10,010 bases of DNA from Hyphomicrobiales bacterium (GTDB taxonomy: Bacteria > Pseudomonadota > Alphaproteobacteria > Rhodobacterales > Rhodobacteraceae), in NCBI GenBank assembly GCA_003558415.1, contig PWLT01000242.1, forward strand, positions 1 through 10,010, in the 5' to 3' direction. Under the pieces are notes generated by a model. The model was not told the DNA's origin and did not search any database. It saw only the letters and a program-made list of their open reading frames with translations. A program made the translations under genes and the position numbers. Position 1 is the first letter of the stretch; every line of letters begins with the position of its first letter. Positions 1 to 7,162 of the stretch are shown piece by piece.

Positions 1-630
1 ATCATCGAGGAGGACCAGCCCAACGCCTTCGCCACCGGCCGCAACCCCGACAACGCCGCCGTCGCCGCGACCACCGGCCTCTTGCGCCGGCTCTCGCGCG
101 AAGAGGTCGCGGCGGTGATGGCGCATGAACTGGCCCATATCCGCAACTACGACACGCTGATCATGACGATCACCGCGACTTTCGCGGGGGCGCTTTCCAT
201 GCTGGCCAATTTCGCGCTGTTCTTCCGCGGCGGGCGCGACAACCCGCTGGGGATCGTGGGGCTGCTGGCGATGATGATCCTCGCGCCGCTGGCGGCAGGG
301 CTGGTGCAGATGGCCATCAGCCGCACGCGCGAATACGAGGCCGACCGCGCCGGCGCCGAGATCTGCGGCAACCCGCACTGGCTGGCCGACGCGCTGGAGC
401 GCATCCAGGGCTTTGCCGCGCGAATCGACATGAACACCGCCGAGCGCAACCCCGCAACCGCGCATATGTTCATCATCAACCCGCTGCACGCGCACAAGCA
501 TGATGCGCTCTTCTCCACCCATCCGGCGACCGAGAACCGCGTCGCCGCGCTGCGGGCGATGGCGCCGCAAGGCGCGCGCCGCGCCGCGCCGGCCGCCAGC
601 GCTGCGCAACGCGGCGGCCCCTGGGGATGA
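1..630 (+). CDS. htpX: Protease HtpX (5' end outside the window)
   Basis: This is the C-terminal 209 residues of an M48-family, zinc-dependent membrane protease; the frame is open from the first base, so the true start lies upstream. HtpX is an inner-membrane protein that degrades misfolded membrane proteins. The visible part opens with the family stretch NAFATGRNP, followed by the zinc motif HELAH (visible residues 42-46; His42 and His46 are ligands, Glu43 is catalytic). Two hydrophobic segments follow (about residues 56-74 and 84-105), then REYEAD, whose first Glu (residue 111) should be the third zinc ligand. The Ala/Arg-rich tail is poorly conserved in the family. HtpX proteins are usually about 290-300 residues, so roughly 80-90 residues, including the N-terminal membrane segments, are missing. 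The family assignment is secure; the exact substrate is not visible. Confidence 0.96.
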   Translation: MIEEDQPNAFATGRNPDNAAVAATTGLLRRLSREEVAAVMAHELAHIRNYDTLIMTITATFAGALSMLANFALFFRGGRDNPLGIVGLLAMMILAPLAAGLVQMAISRTREYEADRAGAEICGNPHWLADALERIQGFAARIDMNTAERNPATAHMFIINPLHAHKHDALFSTHPATENRVAALRAMAPQGARRAAPAASAAQRGGPWG

Positions 631-637
631 GCATGAA

Positions 638-654
638 CCCGCGCCCATTGCGGG
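638..654 (+). terminator. Small hairpin after htpX, possible weak terminator
   Basis: CCCGC and GCGGG (5 bp) flank a 7-nt loop, starting 8 nt after the htpX stop. The following bases (GCTTGATTTGTG) are moderately T-rich but contain no true T-run, so termination is only possible. Confidence 0.25.
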
Positions 655-674
655 GCTTGATTTGTGACGGTGGC

Positions 675-691
675 GGGGCCAATCTTGCCCC
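675..691 (+). other. Hairpin abutting the DUF2794 start codon
   Basis: GGGGC and GCCCC flank the 7-nt loop CAATCTT and end exactly at the base before the ATG at 692. The only G-rich stretch that could serve as a ribosome-binding site lies in the left arm, so the hairpin could limit initiation. The stem is only 5 bp, so it may be chance in GC-rich DNA. Confidence 0.25.
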
Positions 692-1039
692 ATGACGGTG
701 CAGCCGCCTCCCCCCGCCCCGAGCGAGCCCGCACAAGAGAACGTTGCGTTCGACCGACGCGAGTTGAATGTCATCCTGGCGCTCTACGGGCGCATGGTGG
801 CGGCGGGCGAGTGGCGCGACTACGGGGTGTCGTTCCTGCGCGAGGTTGCTGTCTTCTCGGTGTTCCGCCGCACCGCCGAACATCCGCTCTACCGGATCGA
901 GAAACGGCCCCGCCTGCGCGCCCGTCAGGGAATGTATTCGGTGATCGGCGCCGACGGCCGGATCCTCAAGCGTGGGCACGACCTGCGCCAGGTCCTGCGC
1001 GTGCTGGAACGCAAGCTGATCCGCCCCGTGCAGGACTGA
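692..1039 (+). CDS. DUF2794 family protein, function unknown
   Basis: This 115-residue cytosolic protein has no signal peptide or membrane segment. After a Pro/Ala-rich start (about residues 1-17) comes the block I associate with DUF2794: FDRRELN (20-26), ALYGRMVAAGEWRDYGVSF, AVFSVFRRTAEHPLYRIEK, and a C-terminal ILKRGHDL region. The family is found almost only in alphaproteobacteria and has no established role; the many Arg and Lys residues might suggest nucleic-acid or regulatory contact, but that is speculation. The ATG at 692 is the natural start because conserved sequence begins soon after it. No good Shine-Dalgarno sequence precedes it. It follows htpX by 61 nt on the same strand and converges with the outer-membrane-like gene downstream. 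Confidence 0.85.
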   Translation: MTVQPPPPAPSEPAQENVAFDRRELNVILALYGRMVAAGEWRDYGVSFLREVAVFSVFRRTAEHPLYRIEKRPRLRARQGMYSVIGADGRILKRGHDLRQVLRVLERKLIRPVQD

Positions 1040-1225
1040 CGCCGCGTCTGCGCGCCCTTGAAGTTTCATAACACCCGCGCGCCTGTTTCAAGGCGCGGCC
1101 ATGATCACCTCTGCACGCGACATCACATTGGCGCAGCTTCTTCGCGAATTGCCGGTCCGGGAACTGGCGAAAACCCCGCTTCATGCAACCGCGAAGCGTC
1201 ATGCGTACCACCCGGCCCCGGCGCT
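1040..1225. other. Convergent intergenic region with no clear gene
   Basis: These 186 bp separate the ends of two converging genes. They contain one GC-rich hairpin (1078-1097) and the palindrome TTCGCGAA (1141-1148). A short plus-strand frame from an ATG at 1101 has an AAGG about 7 nt upstream, but it runs antisense into the neighbouring gene and resembles no family I know, so I do not call it a gene. Confidence 0.5.
1078..1097. terminator. Possible bidirectional terminator hairpin
   Basis: CGCGCC and GGCGCG form a perfect 6-bp stem around the 8-nt loop TGTTTCAA, between two convergent genes where a shared terminator would be expected. Neither side has a clear T-run (the minus-strand side continues GGGTGTTATG), so the call rests mainly on location. 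Confidence 0.35.
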
Positions 1226-1867
1226 TCACATCGAAAAGCGCAACCCCATGGCAAGCACGTTCGAGGAGCCGCCGGGCCCAAAGGTTTCGAATGCGTCCGA
1301 ACGGTGATGCAGGCGCCAGAATGCGCTGGTCCCCGGTGTCCGCGTGGGGCGGTGTTCGAGCTCGATATGCCAGTAGACGATCGAGCGTGCGGAGAACCCC
1401 GACCTATGCCTGCTGGCCTCTACAACCGGCGCGCGCGTGGCATGGGAGGGGCCGATCCCCAGCCCGAGCCCGTCAACCATCCCGAAATACGGGGTGGTCG
1501 ATCTCCAGCGCAGTGTGATTGGAAGATTGAACTCCCAGTGCAGCTGAAGCCCGGAATGGCGCACGATCTGCGCCTCGATCCCCATCTGCAACGAGCCCAG
1601 ACGGAACTCAGCCGCCGCGCCCAAGGGAACCTCGAGCGACACGCCCGTCAAGCCGGAGCGCAGAAATGTCATGTTGAGTGGGCTGGACAGAAACCTGCCG
1701 GCCGACTGATCGGTCATCACGCCGCCGAAAACCGTCAGCGAAGGTGCACGATCATTCCATCCGGCTGGGGGGTCAAAGGCCTGCGCGCCGCTCGATGGCA
1801 ACGAGGCCGTGAGAGCCGCCGCAACAAGAAGCGTCGCCGGAAATGTCGGTTTGCCTTCCAGCGACAA
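1226..1867 (-). CDS. Small outer-membrane beta-barrel-like protein, PagL/acyloxyacyl-hydrolase-like
   Basis: A 213-residue exported protein. The N-terminus reads as a signal peptide: Lys6, a hydrophobic core (about 11-23) and an AQA cleavage site before Phe31. The rest alternates hydrophobic and polar residues in short strands rich in Gly and aromatic residues, and ends in the strand GLRFSM, as in outer-membrane barrels. The last third (WRLHHRSDAF, about 184-193, then a Gly/Ser/Asn stretch) resembles the C-terminus of lipid A 3-O-deacylase (PagL)-like proteins, whose active site includes a His-x-Ser pair; here that would be His188 and Ser190. The catalytic Glu expected about 12 residues later is not evident, so activity is doubtful. 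I chose the TTG at 1865-1867 because no ATG or GTG sits in frame near the signal peptide and AGGGGTGAG lies just upstream. It begins 7 nt after the asd stop, so it is probably co-transcribed and translationally coupled. Exact function is unknown. Confidence 0.7.
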   Translation of the reverse strand: MSLEGKPTFPATLLVAAALTASLPSSGAQAFDPPAGWNDRAPSLTVFGGVMTDQSAGRFLSSPLNMTFLRSGLTGVSLEVPLGAAAEFRLGSLQMGIEAQIVRHSGLQLHWEFNLPITLRWRSTTPYFGMVDGLGLGIGPSHATRAPVVEASRHRSGFSARSIVYWHIELEHRPTRTPGTSAFWRLHHRSDAFETFGPGGSSNVLAMGLRFSM

Positions 1868-1874
1868 GTGCCTC

Positions 1875-2897
1875 TCACCCCTTCTTGAGCACCCGGTTGC
1901 CCAGCGTCTCGGCGATCTGCACCGCGTTGAGCGCCGCGCCCTTGCGCAGATTGTCGGAAACGCACCACAGGTTGATGCCGTTATCGATGGTCGAATCCTG
2001 CCGAATGCGGCTGATGAAGGTGGCGAACTCGCCCACACATTCCACCGGCGTGATGTAGCCGCCATCCTCGCGCTTGTCGACGACCAGAAGCCCCGGCGAT
2101 TCGCGCAGGATGTCGCGGGCCTCCTCCTCGTCGAGATGGTCCTCGAACTCGATATTGATCGCCTCGCCATGACCGACAAAGACCGGCACGCGCACACAGG
2201 TCGCGGTGACCTTGATCGCGGGGTCCACGATCTTCTTGGTCTCGGCGACCATCTTCCATTCTTCCTTGGTCTGCCCGTCCTCGAGAAAGACGTCGATATG
2301 GGGAATGACGTTGAAGGCGATCTGCTTGGGATAGACCTTGGGTGCGACCTCCTGCCCGGGGACATAGATGCCCTTGGTCTGGTCCCACAGCTCGTCCATC
2401 GCCTCCTTGCCCGAGCCCGAAACCGACTGGTAGGTGCTCACCACCACGCGCTTGATGCGGGCGCGATCGTGCAGCGGCTTGAGCGCCAGCACCATTTGCG
2501 CGGTGGAGCAGTTGGGATTGGCGATGATGTTCTTCTTGGCGTATCCCTCGACGGCTTCGGGATTCACCTCGGGCACCACCAGCGGCACGTCGCGGTCGTA
2601 GCGGTAGAGCGAGGAGTTGTCGATCACCACGCAGCCCTGCTTGGCGGCGCGCGGCGCGTATTTCTTCGTGGCATCCGAGCCGATGGCAAACAGCGCCATG
2701 TCCCAGCCCGTGAAATCGAACTGGTCGAGATCCTCGCAGGTCAGGGTGCGGTCACCGAAGCTGACCTCGGTACCCTGGGAGCGGCGCGAGGCGAGCACGG
2801 CGATCTCGTCCACGGGAAATCCGCGCTCGTGGAGGATGTTGAGCATTTCGCGGCCCACATTGCCCGTGGCGCCGACAACGACGATCCTGTAGCCCAT
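1875..2897 (-). CDS. asd: Aspartate-semialdehyde dehydrogenase
   Basis: This 340-residue enzyme performs the NADPH-dependent reduction of L-aspartyl-4-phosphate to aspartate 4-semialdehyde. That is the branch-point step toward lysine and diaminopimelate (cell wall), threonine, methionine and isoleucine. The nucleotide-binding loop GATGNVG is at residues 9-15, the catalytic cysteine is Cys130 in ANPNCS, the STYQSVSGSG segment is at 154-163, and the active-site histidine is probably His243 in VGHGE. Length is normal for the short bacterial type. The ATG is well supported by AAAGGAGA about 7 nt upstream. It lies 144 nt downstream of the alcohol dehydrogenase on the same strand and just upstream of the outer-membrane-like gene. 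As a housekeeping gene it probably has its own promoter in that gap, though none is obvious. Identification is secure. Confidence 0.97.
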   Translation of the reverse strand: MGYRIVVVGATGNVGREMLNILHERGFPVDEIAVLASRRSQGTEVSFGDRTLTCEDLDQFDFTGWDMALFAIGSDATKKYAPRAAKQGCVVIDNSSLYRYDRDVPLVVPEVNPEAVEGYAKKNIIANPNCSTAQMVLALKPLHDRARIKRVVVSTYQSVSGSGKEAMDELWDQTKGIYVPGQEVAPKVYPKQIAFNVIPHIDVFLEDGQTKEEWKMVAETKKIVDPAIKVTATCVRVPVFVGHGEAINIEFEDHLDEEEARDILRESPGLLVVDKREDGGYITPVECVGEFATFISRIRQDSTIDNGINLWCVSDNLRKGAALNAVQIAETLGNRVLKKG

Positions 2898-3007
2898 CTG
2901 GGGTCTCCTTTGCGTCTCTGGCGCGGGAGATACAGCATCGGCGCGGCGTCCGAAAGGGGGAGCGGGCCGGGCGGTGGCATCCGCGCGCCGTGGTGGAGCG
3001 GACGCAC

Positions 3008-3030
3008 GGGGAGGCGTGATCGCCCGCCCC
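3008..3030 (-). terminator. Imperfect GC hairpin after the alcohol dehydrogenase
   Basis: On the minus strand, GGCG and CGCC flank the loop ATCA, and the stem extends through a G-T pair and one mismatch into GGG/CCC. It lies about 11 nt past the dehydrogenase stop, in the 144-nt gap before asd. No T-run follows. It may separate the catabolic cluster from asd, but the evidence is weak. Confidence 0.25.
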
Positions 3031-3041
3031 GCATCGCCGCG

Positions 3042-4193
3042 CTACAGGCAGGCCTCGAAGAGCGCGCGCGTGTTCTCGCGCGTCATCTCGACCGGGTTGC
3101 CGCCCACGGAGGGATCCTTGAGCGCCATTTCGGTCATCTCGTCGAGCCGGTCGGCGGTGACGCCAAGCGCCGAGAGCCCGCCGGGAATTCCCAGCTCGGC
3201 GTTGAGCCCGTCGACAAACTCGCAAAACCCCTCATACCCGCCCTTGATCTCCAGATAGGCGGCCGCCTGGGCCAGCCGTCCCTCGATCGCCGCGCGGTTG
3301 AAGCGCAGGACCTGCGGCATGACCACCGCATTGGTGGTGCCGTGATGGGTGTTGTAGATCGCGCCCACCGGATGGCTGAGCGCATGGATCGCGCCCAGCC
3401 CCTTCTGGAACGCGACCGCCCCCATCGCCGCCGCCGCAAGCATCTGCGCGCGCGCCTCGATGTCGTGACCGTCTGTATAGGCGCGCGGCAGGTACTCCTT
3501 GACCAGCCGTAGCCCCTCCAGCGCGATCCCCTGGCTCATCGGGTGGAAATGCGGCGAACAATAGGCCTCCAGACAATGGGCGAAGGCGTCCATTCCGGTG
3601 CCGGCAGTGATCATCGGCGGCATGCCCACGGTCAGCTCGGGGTCCATGATCACCACCGAAGGCAGCACCTTGGGGTGAAAGATGATCTTCTTCATATGCG
3701 TCTGCGAATTGGTGATGACACTCGCGCGCCCGACCTCGGAGCCGGTGCCGGCGGTGGTGGGCACCGCGATGTTGGGGGCGATGGCGTCGGCATCGGCACG
3801 CTTCCACCAATCCCCGATATCCTCGAAATCCCACACGGGCCGCGTCTGGCCGGCCATGAAGGCGACCATCTTGCCCAGATCGAGCCCGGAGCCGCCACCA
3901 AAGGCGATCACCCCGTCATGCCCGCCCTCGCGGAAGGCCGCGACCCCGGCGGCAAGGTTGTTCTCGTTGGGGTTGGGCTCCACATCCGAGAAGATGCCGC
4001 GCCCCAGCCCGGCCTCTTCCATCAGATCGAGCATCCGCGCAGTTATCGGCAGGCTCGCAAGCCCGCGATCTGTGACCAGCAGCGGGCGCTTGATGCCCGC
4101 CTCAGCGCTGGCCTCACCGATCTCCTTGATGCGCCCGGCGCCGAAGCGAATCGCCGTGGGGTAGGACCAGTTGCCCGTCAGGTTCATGCTCAT
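3042..4193 (-). CDS. Iron-containing (group III) alcohol dehydrogenase
   Basis: A 383-residue cytosolic NAD(P)-dependent dehydrogenase of the Fe-ADH family (FucO, EutG, YqhD relatives). The N-terminal Rossmann-like half carries GGGSGLDLGK (99-108) and PTTAGTGSEV (145-154). The C-terminal metal-binding half supplies four expected ligands: Asp202 and His206 (GMDAFAH), His270 (AIHALSHP) and His284 (NTHHG); His274 matches the proton-relay histidine of FucO. All metal ligands are intact. The ATG at 4193 overlaps the upstream aldehyde dehydrogenase stop as ATGA, implying translational coupling; a second ATG at 4187 has better spacing from AAAAAGG and would give 381 residues. The substrate cannot be read from sequence. 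Given its neighbours I infer the hydroxyl of a gamma-glutamylated amino alcohol, oxidised to the aldehyde. Other short-chain alcohols remain possible. Confidence 0.93.
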   Translation of the reverse strand: MSMNLTGNWSYPTAIRFGAGRIKEIGEASAEAGIKRPLLVTDRGLASLPITARMLDLMEEAGLGRGIFSDVEPNPNENNLAAGVAAFREGGHDGVIAFGGGSGLDLGKMVAFMAGQTRPVWDFEDIGDWWKRADADAIAPNIAVPTTAGTGSEVGRASVITNSQTHMKKIIFHPKVLPSVVIMDPELTVGMPPMITAGTGMDAFAHCLEAYCSPHFHPMSQGIALEGLRLVKEYLPRAYTDGHDIEARAQMLAAAAMGAVAFQKGLGAIHALSHPVGAIYNTHHGTTNAVVMPQVLRFNRAAIEGRLAQAAAYLEIKGGYEGFCEFVDGLNAELGIPGGLSALGVTADRLDEMTEMALKDPSVGGNPVEMTRENTRALFEACL

Positions 4194-5566
4194 GCCTTTT
4201 TCAGATGGTAGGATTTGGGGCGCGTCAGGTTATGATAGCCGATTACCGAGAGCGCGCCGCCGCGACCGGTATCCTTGCAGCCCGTCCAGCACAGGGCCGG
4301 GTCAAGGTAATCGGCGCGGTTCATGAACACCGTGCCGGTTTCGAGCCGCGCGCCCAGCTCGGCCGCGCGCGCCGCATCGCGCGTCCAGATGGATGCCGTC
4401 AGCCCGAAGGGTGAGTCATTCATCAGCGCCAGCGCTTCCTCGTCATCCTTGACCGCCATGATACCCACGACGGGGCCGAAGCTTTCATCGCGCATCACGC
4501 GCATCTCGTGGGTGACGCCGGTGAGGATCTGCGGGGTGAGATAGGTGCCGCCATCATCGGCGGGCATCGTCTCGATATGCGCGGTGGCGCCGGCGGCCAT
4601 GGCCTCGTCGATCTGGGCGCGCACCTCATCGGCGAAGCGGCGGTTCGCCATCGGGCCGATGGTGGTGGCCGCATCGAGTGGGTCGCCCAGCACATGCCCG
4701 CGCACCAGCGCCACGGATTTTTCCACGAAGGCGTCATAGAGGCTCTCATGGACATAGATCCGCTCGATCCCGCAGCAGCACTGGCCCGAGTTGAAGATCG
4801 CCGCATCCATCAGCCCGTCAACGGCGGCGTCGAGGTCGGCATCGGCGCGCACATAGCCCGGATCCTTGCCGCCCAGCTCCAGCCCGACAGGCGTGAAGGT
4901 GCCCGCCGCCGCGCGCTCGATCACGCGGCCGCCATTCACCGAGCCGGTGAAATTGACGAAATCGAAGGCCCGCGCGGCGATCAGATCCGATGTGGTGTCA
5001 TGGTCAAGAAAGACATTGGCGAACACTTCCCTTGGCACACCAACCTCATGGAAGGCACGCGCCATGCGCTCGCCCACCAGCAGGGTCTGGGTGGCGTGCT
5101 TGAGCAGCACCGCGTTGCCCGCGATCAGCGCGGGCGCGACGGTGTTGATCGCCGTCATGTAGGGGTAGTTCCAGGGCGCGATCACCAGCACCACGCCGTG
5201 GGGCTCGCGCTCGATGCGCCGCTCGAAGGTCTCGCTTGCCTCGATCACGATGGGGGCGAGGGCCTCCTCGGCGATCTCCTGCATGTAATCGGCGCGTTCC
5301 TTCATGCCGCCGAACTCGCCGCCATAGCGGACGGGCCGGCCCATCTGGCGGGCAAGTTCGGGCACGATCTCGTCATTCATCTCGCCCAGCCGGGCGACGC
5401 CCTTTGCCACCAGCGCGGCGCGCTCGGCCACGGGGCGCGCGGCCCATGCGGGCTGCGCGGCGCGGGCGCGGGCGATGGTGGCCTCGGCTTCGGCGTGGCT
5501 CAGCACCGGGCGCTCGGCAAAGACCGAGCCGTCGATCGGCGAGATGCATTTGAGGGTTTTCGTCAT
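4190..5566 (-). CDS. NAD(P)-dependent aldehyde dehydrogenase, succinate-semialdehyde dehydrogenase-like
   Basis: A 458-residue aldehyde dehydrogenase, close in length to E. coli Sad/YneI-type enzymes. It oxidises an aldehyde to a carboxylic acid with NAD(P)+. Visible landmarks are APWNYP (130-135, oxyanion Asn133), FTGS (206-209, cofactor loop), ELGGKDP (230-236, general base Glu230), and GQCCCG (261-266), where the middle cysteine, Cys264, is the nucleophile. ESFGPV near the C-terminus is the usual cofactor-ribose motif. All catalytic residues are present. The ATG has GAGGA 4 nt upstream. It lies 21 nt after the ligase gene and overlaps the alcohol dehydrogenase by 4 nt, so the three form one transcription unit. 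I infer it oxidises the gamma-glutamylated aldehyde made by the alcohol dehydrogenase; PuuC does the matching step in the putrescine pathway. Exact substrate is unproven. Confidence 0.94.
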   Translation of the reverse strand: MTKTLKCISPIDGSVFAERPVLSHAEAEATIARARAAQPAWAARPVAERAALVAKGVARLGEMNDEIVPELARQMGRPVRYGGEFGGMKERADYMQEIAEEALAPIVIEASETFERRIEREPHGVVLVIAPWNYPYMTAINTVAPALIAGNAVLLKHATQTLLVGERMARAFHEVGVPREVFANVFLDHDTTSDLIAARAFDFVNFTGSVNGGRVIERAAAGTFTPVGLELGGKDPGYVRADADLDAAVDGLMDAAIFNSGQCCCGIERIYVHESLYDAFVEKSVALVRGHVLGDPLDAATTIGPMANRRFADEVRAQIDEAMAAGATAHIETMPADDGGTYLTPQILTGVTHEMRVMRDESFGPVVGIMAVKDDEEALALMNDSPFGLTASIWTRDAARAAELGARLETGTVFMNRADYLDPALCWTGCKDTGRGGALSVIGYHNLTRPKSYHLKKA

Positions 5567-5587
5567 GTAGTCCTCTGCGTTCGGCCC

Positions 5588-6952
5588 TCAGGCCCGTTCA
5601 AATCCGCGCGCCACTTCCCAGTCGGTGACCACGCGCTCATGCTCCTCCAGCTCCCAGCGTGCGGCGCGCACATAATGCTCGACCACCGCATCGCCCATCG
5701 CCGCGCGCAGCATGGCCGAGTCCTCCAGCGCATCGGCAGCATCGCGCAACGTCCCGGGGATGTGGCCGACATCGCCGGCATAGGCGTCACCGGTCATGGG
5801 TTCTTCCAGTTCCAGACCATCCTCGAACCCCTTGATACCTGCCGCGATCAGCGCCGCCATGGCCAGATAGGGGTTCAGGTCCGAGCCGCCGATCCGGCAC
5901 TCCATGCGCACCGCCTTCGTGCCCTCGCCGCACAGGCGATAGCCGGCGGTGCGGTTGTCCACCGACCAGACGGTGCGGGTGGGGGCGAAGGTGCCGCGCT
6001 GGAAGCGCTTGTAGGAATTGACATAAGGGGCGAGGAAGTAGGTGATATCGTTTGAATATTTCAGCATCCCGGCGGTGAATTGGCGCATCACCTGCGACAT
6101 GCTGTGCGGCGCATCCGCGTCGAGGAAGGCGGGCTGACCGTCGAGCGACCACAGCGACAGATGGACATGGCTCGACGAGCCGCCGACATCATGGTGCCAC
6201 TTGGCCAGGAAGGTCAGCCCGCGCCCCTTCGCCCAGGCGATCTCCTTGCAGCCGTTCTTGACGATGGTGTGGTCGTCGGCGGTGTCGAGCGCGTGGCCGT
6301 AGCGCACATTGATCTCTTCCTGGCCCGCATCGGCTTCGCCCTTGGAATTCTCCACCGGCACGCCCGCACCGAAGAGTCCGTTGCGAATGGCGCGCATCGC
6401 GTCCTCTTCCTTGGTGGTCTGGAAGATGTGGTAATCCTCATTATAGCCCGAGATCGGCGCCATCTCGCGGTAGCCACCCTTGCGCAGCTCGTCGAAGCTC
6501 TTCTCGAAGAGGTAGAATTCCAGCTCTGTCGCCATCATCGGGCGGTAGCCCATCGCCTCCAGCCGCGCGACCTGGCGCTTGAGGATCGCGCGGGGGGAGT
6601 GGGGGATCTCCTCATGCGTATGGTGGTCAAGCACGTCGCACAGCACCAGCGCCGTGCCGTCGAGCCACGGGATGCGGCGCAGCGTGGTCATGTCGGGCTT
6701 CATGACGTAATCGCCATAGCCTGCCGCCCAGCTCGTCGCGGCGTAGCCGGGAACGGTATACATCTCCAGATCGGTGGCGAGCAGATAGTTGCAGCAATGC
6801 GTCTCGTCATGCGCGCTGTCGAGGAAATGCTGGGCGTGAAACCGCTTTCCCATGAGCCGGCCCTGCATGTCGGGAAAACACACGAGCACGGTGTCGATCT
6901 CGCCGGTGGCGACTGCATCCTTCAGGGCGTCGAAACTCAGATTACCGGGCAT
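5588..6952 (-). CDS. Glutamine-synthetase-family gamma-glutamyl-amine ligase (PuuA-like)
   Basis: A 454-residue cytosolic ATP-dependent ligase of the glutamine synthetase fold. Metal and ATP motifs are intact: ELEFYLF (143-149), the GEADAGQEEI loop (205-214), the GGSSSHVHLSL histidine loop (257-267), NSYKR (312-316) and ECR (351-353) before NPYL. It departs from true glutamine synthetase at the ammonium site: the usual YEAP motif is TFAP here (Phe322 where Glu binds ammonium), and the DGSS loop is replaced by an unrelated stretch (about 64-81). WSVDNRT (329-335) is also typical of PuuA-like amine ligases. No adenylylation motif (NLYDLPPE) is present, so GlnE control is not expected. The ATG at 6950-6952 has AAAGAGG about 6 nt upstream; a start 14 codons further up lacks support. 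It probably joins the gamma-carboxyl of glutamate to an amine. The amine is unknown; an amino alcohol fits the downstream dehydrogenases. Confidence 0.9.
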   Translation of the reverse strand: MPGNLSFDALKDAVATGEIDTVLVCFPDMQGRLMGKRFHAQHFLDSAHDETHCCNYLLATDLEMYTVPGYAATSWAAGYGDYVMKPDMTTLRRIPWLDGTALVLCDVLDHHTHEEIPHSPRAILKRQVARLEAMGYRPMMATELEFYLFEKSFDELRKGGYREMAPISGYNEDYHIFQTTKEEDAMRAIRNGLFGAGVPVENSKGEADAGQEEINVRYGHALDTADDHTIVKNGCKEIAWAKGRGLTFLAKWHHDVGGSSSHVHLSLWSLDGQPAFLDADAPHSMSQVMRQFTAGMLKYSNDITYFLAPYVNSYKRFQRGTFAPTRTVWSVDNRTAGYRLCGEGTKAVRMECRIGGSDLNPYLAMAALIAAGIKGFEDGLELEEPMTGDAYAGDVGHIPGTLRDAADALEDSAMLRAAMGDAVVEHYVRAARWELEEHERVVTDWEVARGFERA

Positions 6953-6977
6953 TGGGGCCTCTTTGCTGAAATGGACA

Positions 6978-6999
6978 CCCCGGTGCGGAACCACCGGGG
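6978..6999 (-). promoter_or_regulatory. Perfect hairpin in the leader of the ligase gene
   Basis: CCCCGGTG and CACCGGGG form a perfect 8-bp stem with a 6-nt loop, ending 25 nt before the ligase start and just upstream of its AAAGAGG. It could be an mRNA-stabilising 5' structure, a processing site or an attenuator. No T-run follows, so I do not call it a terminator. Confidence 0.4.
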
Positions 7000-7072
7000 C
7001 CGGTCGTGCGCATGGAACGCCTGTCGCGATCCTGCGCGGGATGGGCTGTGGGGCAACGCGACCAGGCGCCGG

Positions 7073-7089
7073 GGGCGGCCGGGCCGCCC
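7073..7089. terminator. Strong GC hairpin between hydrolase and ligase genes
   Basis: GGGCGGC and GCCGCCC form a perfect 7-bp, all-GC stem around a 3-nt loop, about midway in the 210-nt gap. It could partly terminate hydrolase transcripts or protect the 3' end. The absence of a T-run and the high local GC content make chance a real alternative. Confidence 0.35.
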
Positions 7090-7162
7090 GCGGGCTCCGG
7101 TTTGCCGAGCCGCAACACGCCGAGATGGTGGTGCGATCCTGTGCACTGTGCCGCGGGCATGG

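Noticed and set aside
1101..1307. Possible 68-residue small protein with AAGG upstream of its ATG
   Set aside because: Its 3' part is antisense to the outer-membrane-like gene, it matches no family I know, and a short open frame with a nearby AAGG is expected by chance.
1809..3512. Long plus-strand open frame antisense to asd and the alcohol dehydrogenase
   Set aside because: It runs opposite two certain genes. Its translation is rich in His, Arg, Asp and Gly with no family resemblance, as expected for an antisense shadow in GC-rich DNA.
4508..6055. Plus-strand open frame of over 500 codons opposite the aldehyde dehydrogenase and ligase
   Set aside because: The opposite strand encodes two enzymes with intact catalytic motifs; this frame shows no domain and has the same His/Arg/Gly-rich shadow composition.
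5588..6952. Reading the ligase as housekeeping glutamine synthetase (glnA)
   Set aside because: The ammonium-site Glu is Phe, the DGSS loop is replaced, no adenylylation motif is present and no glnB precedes it.
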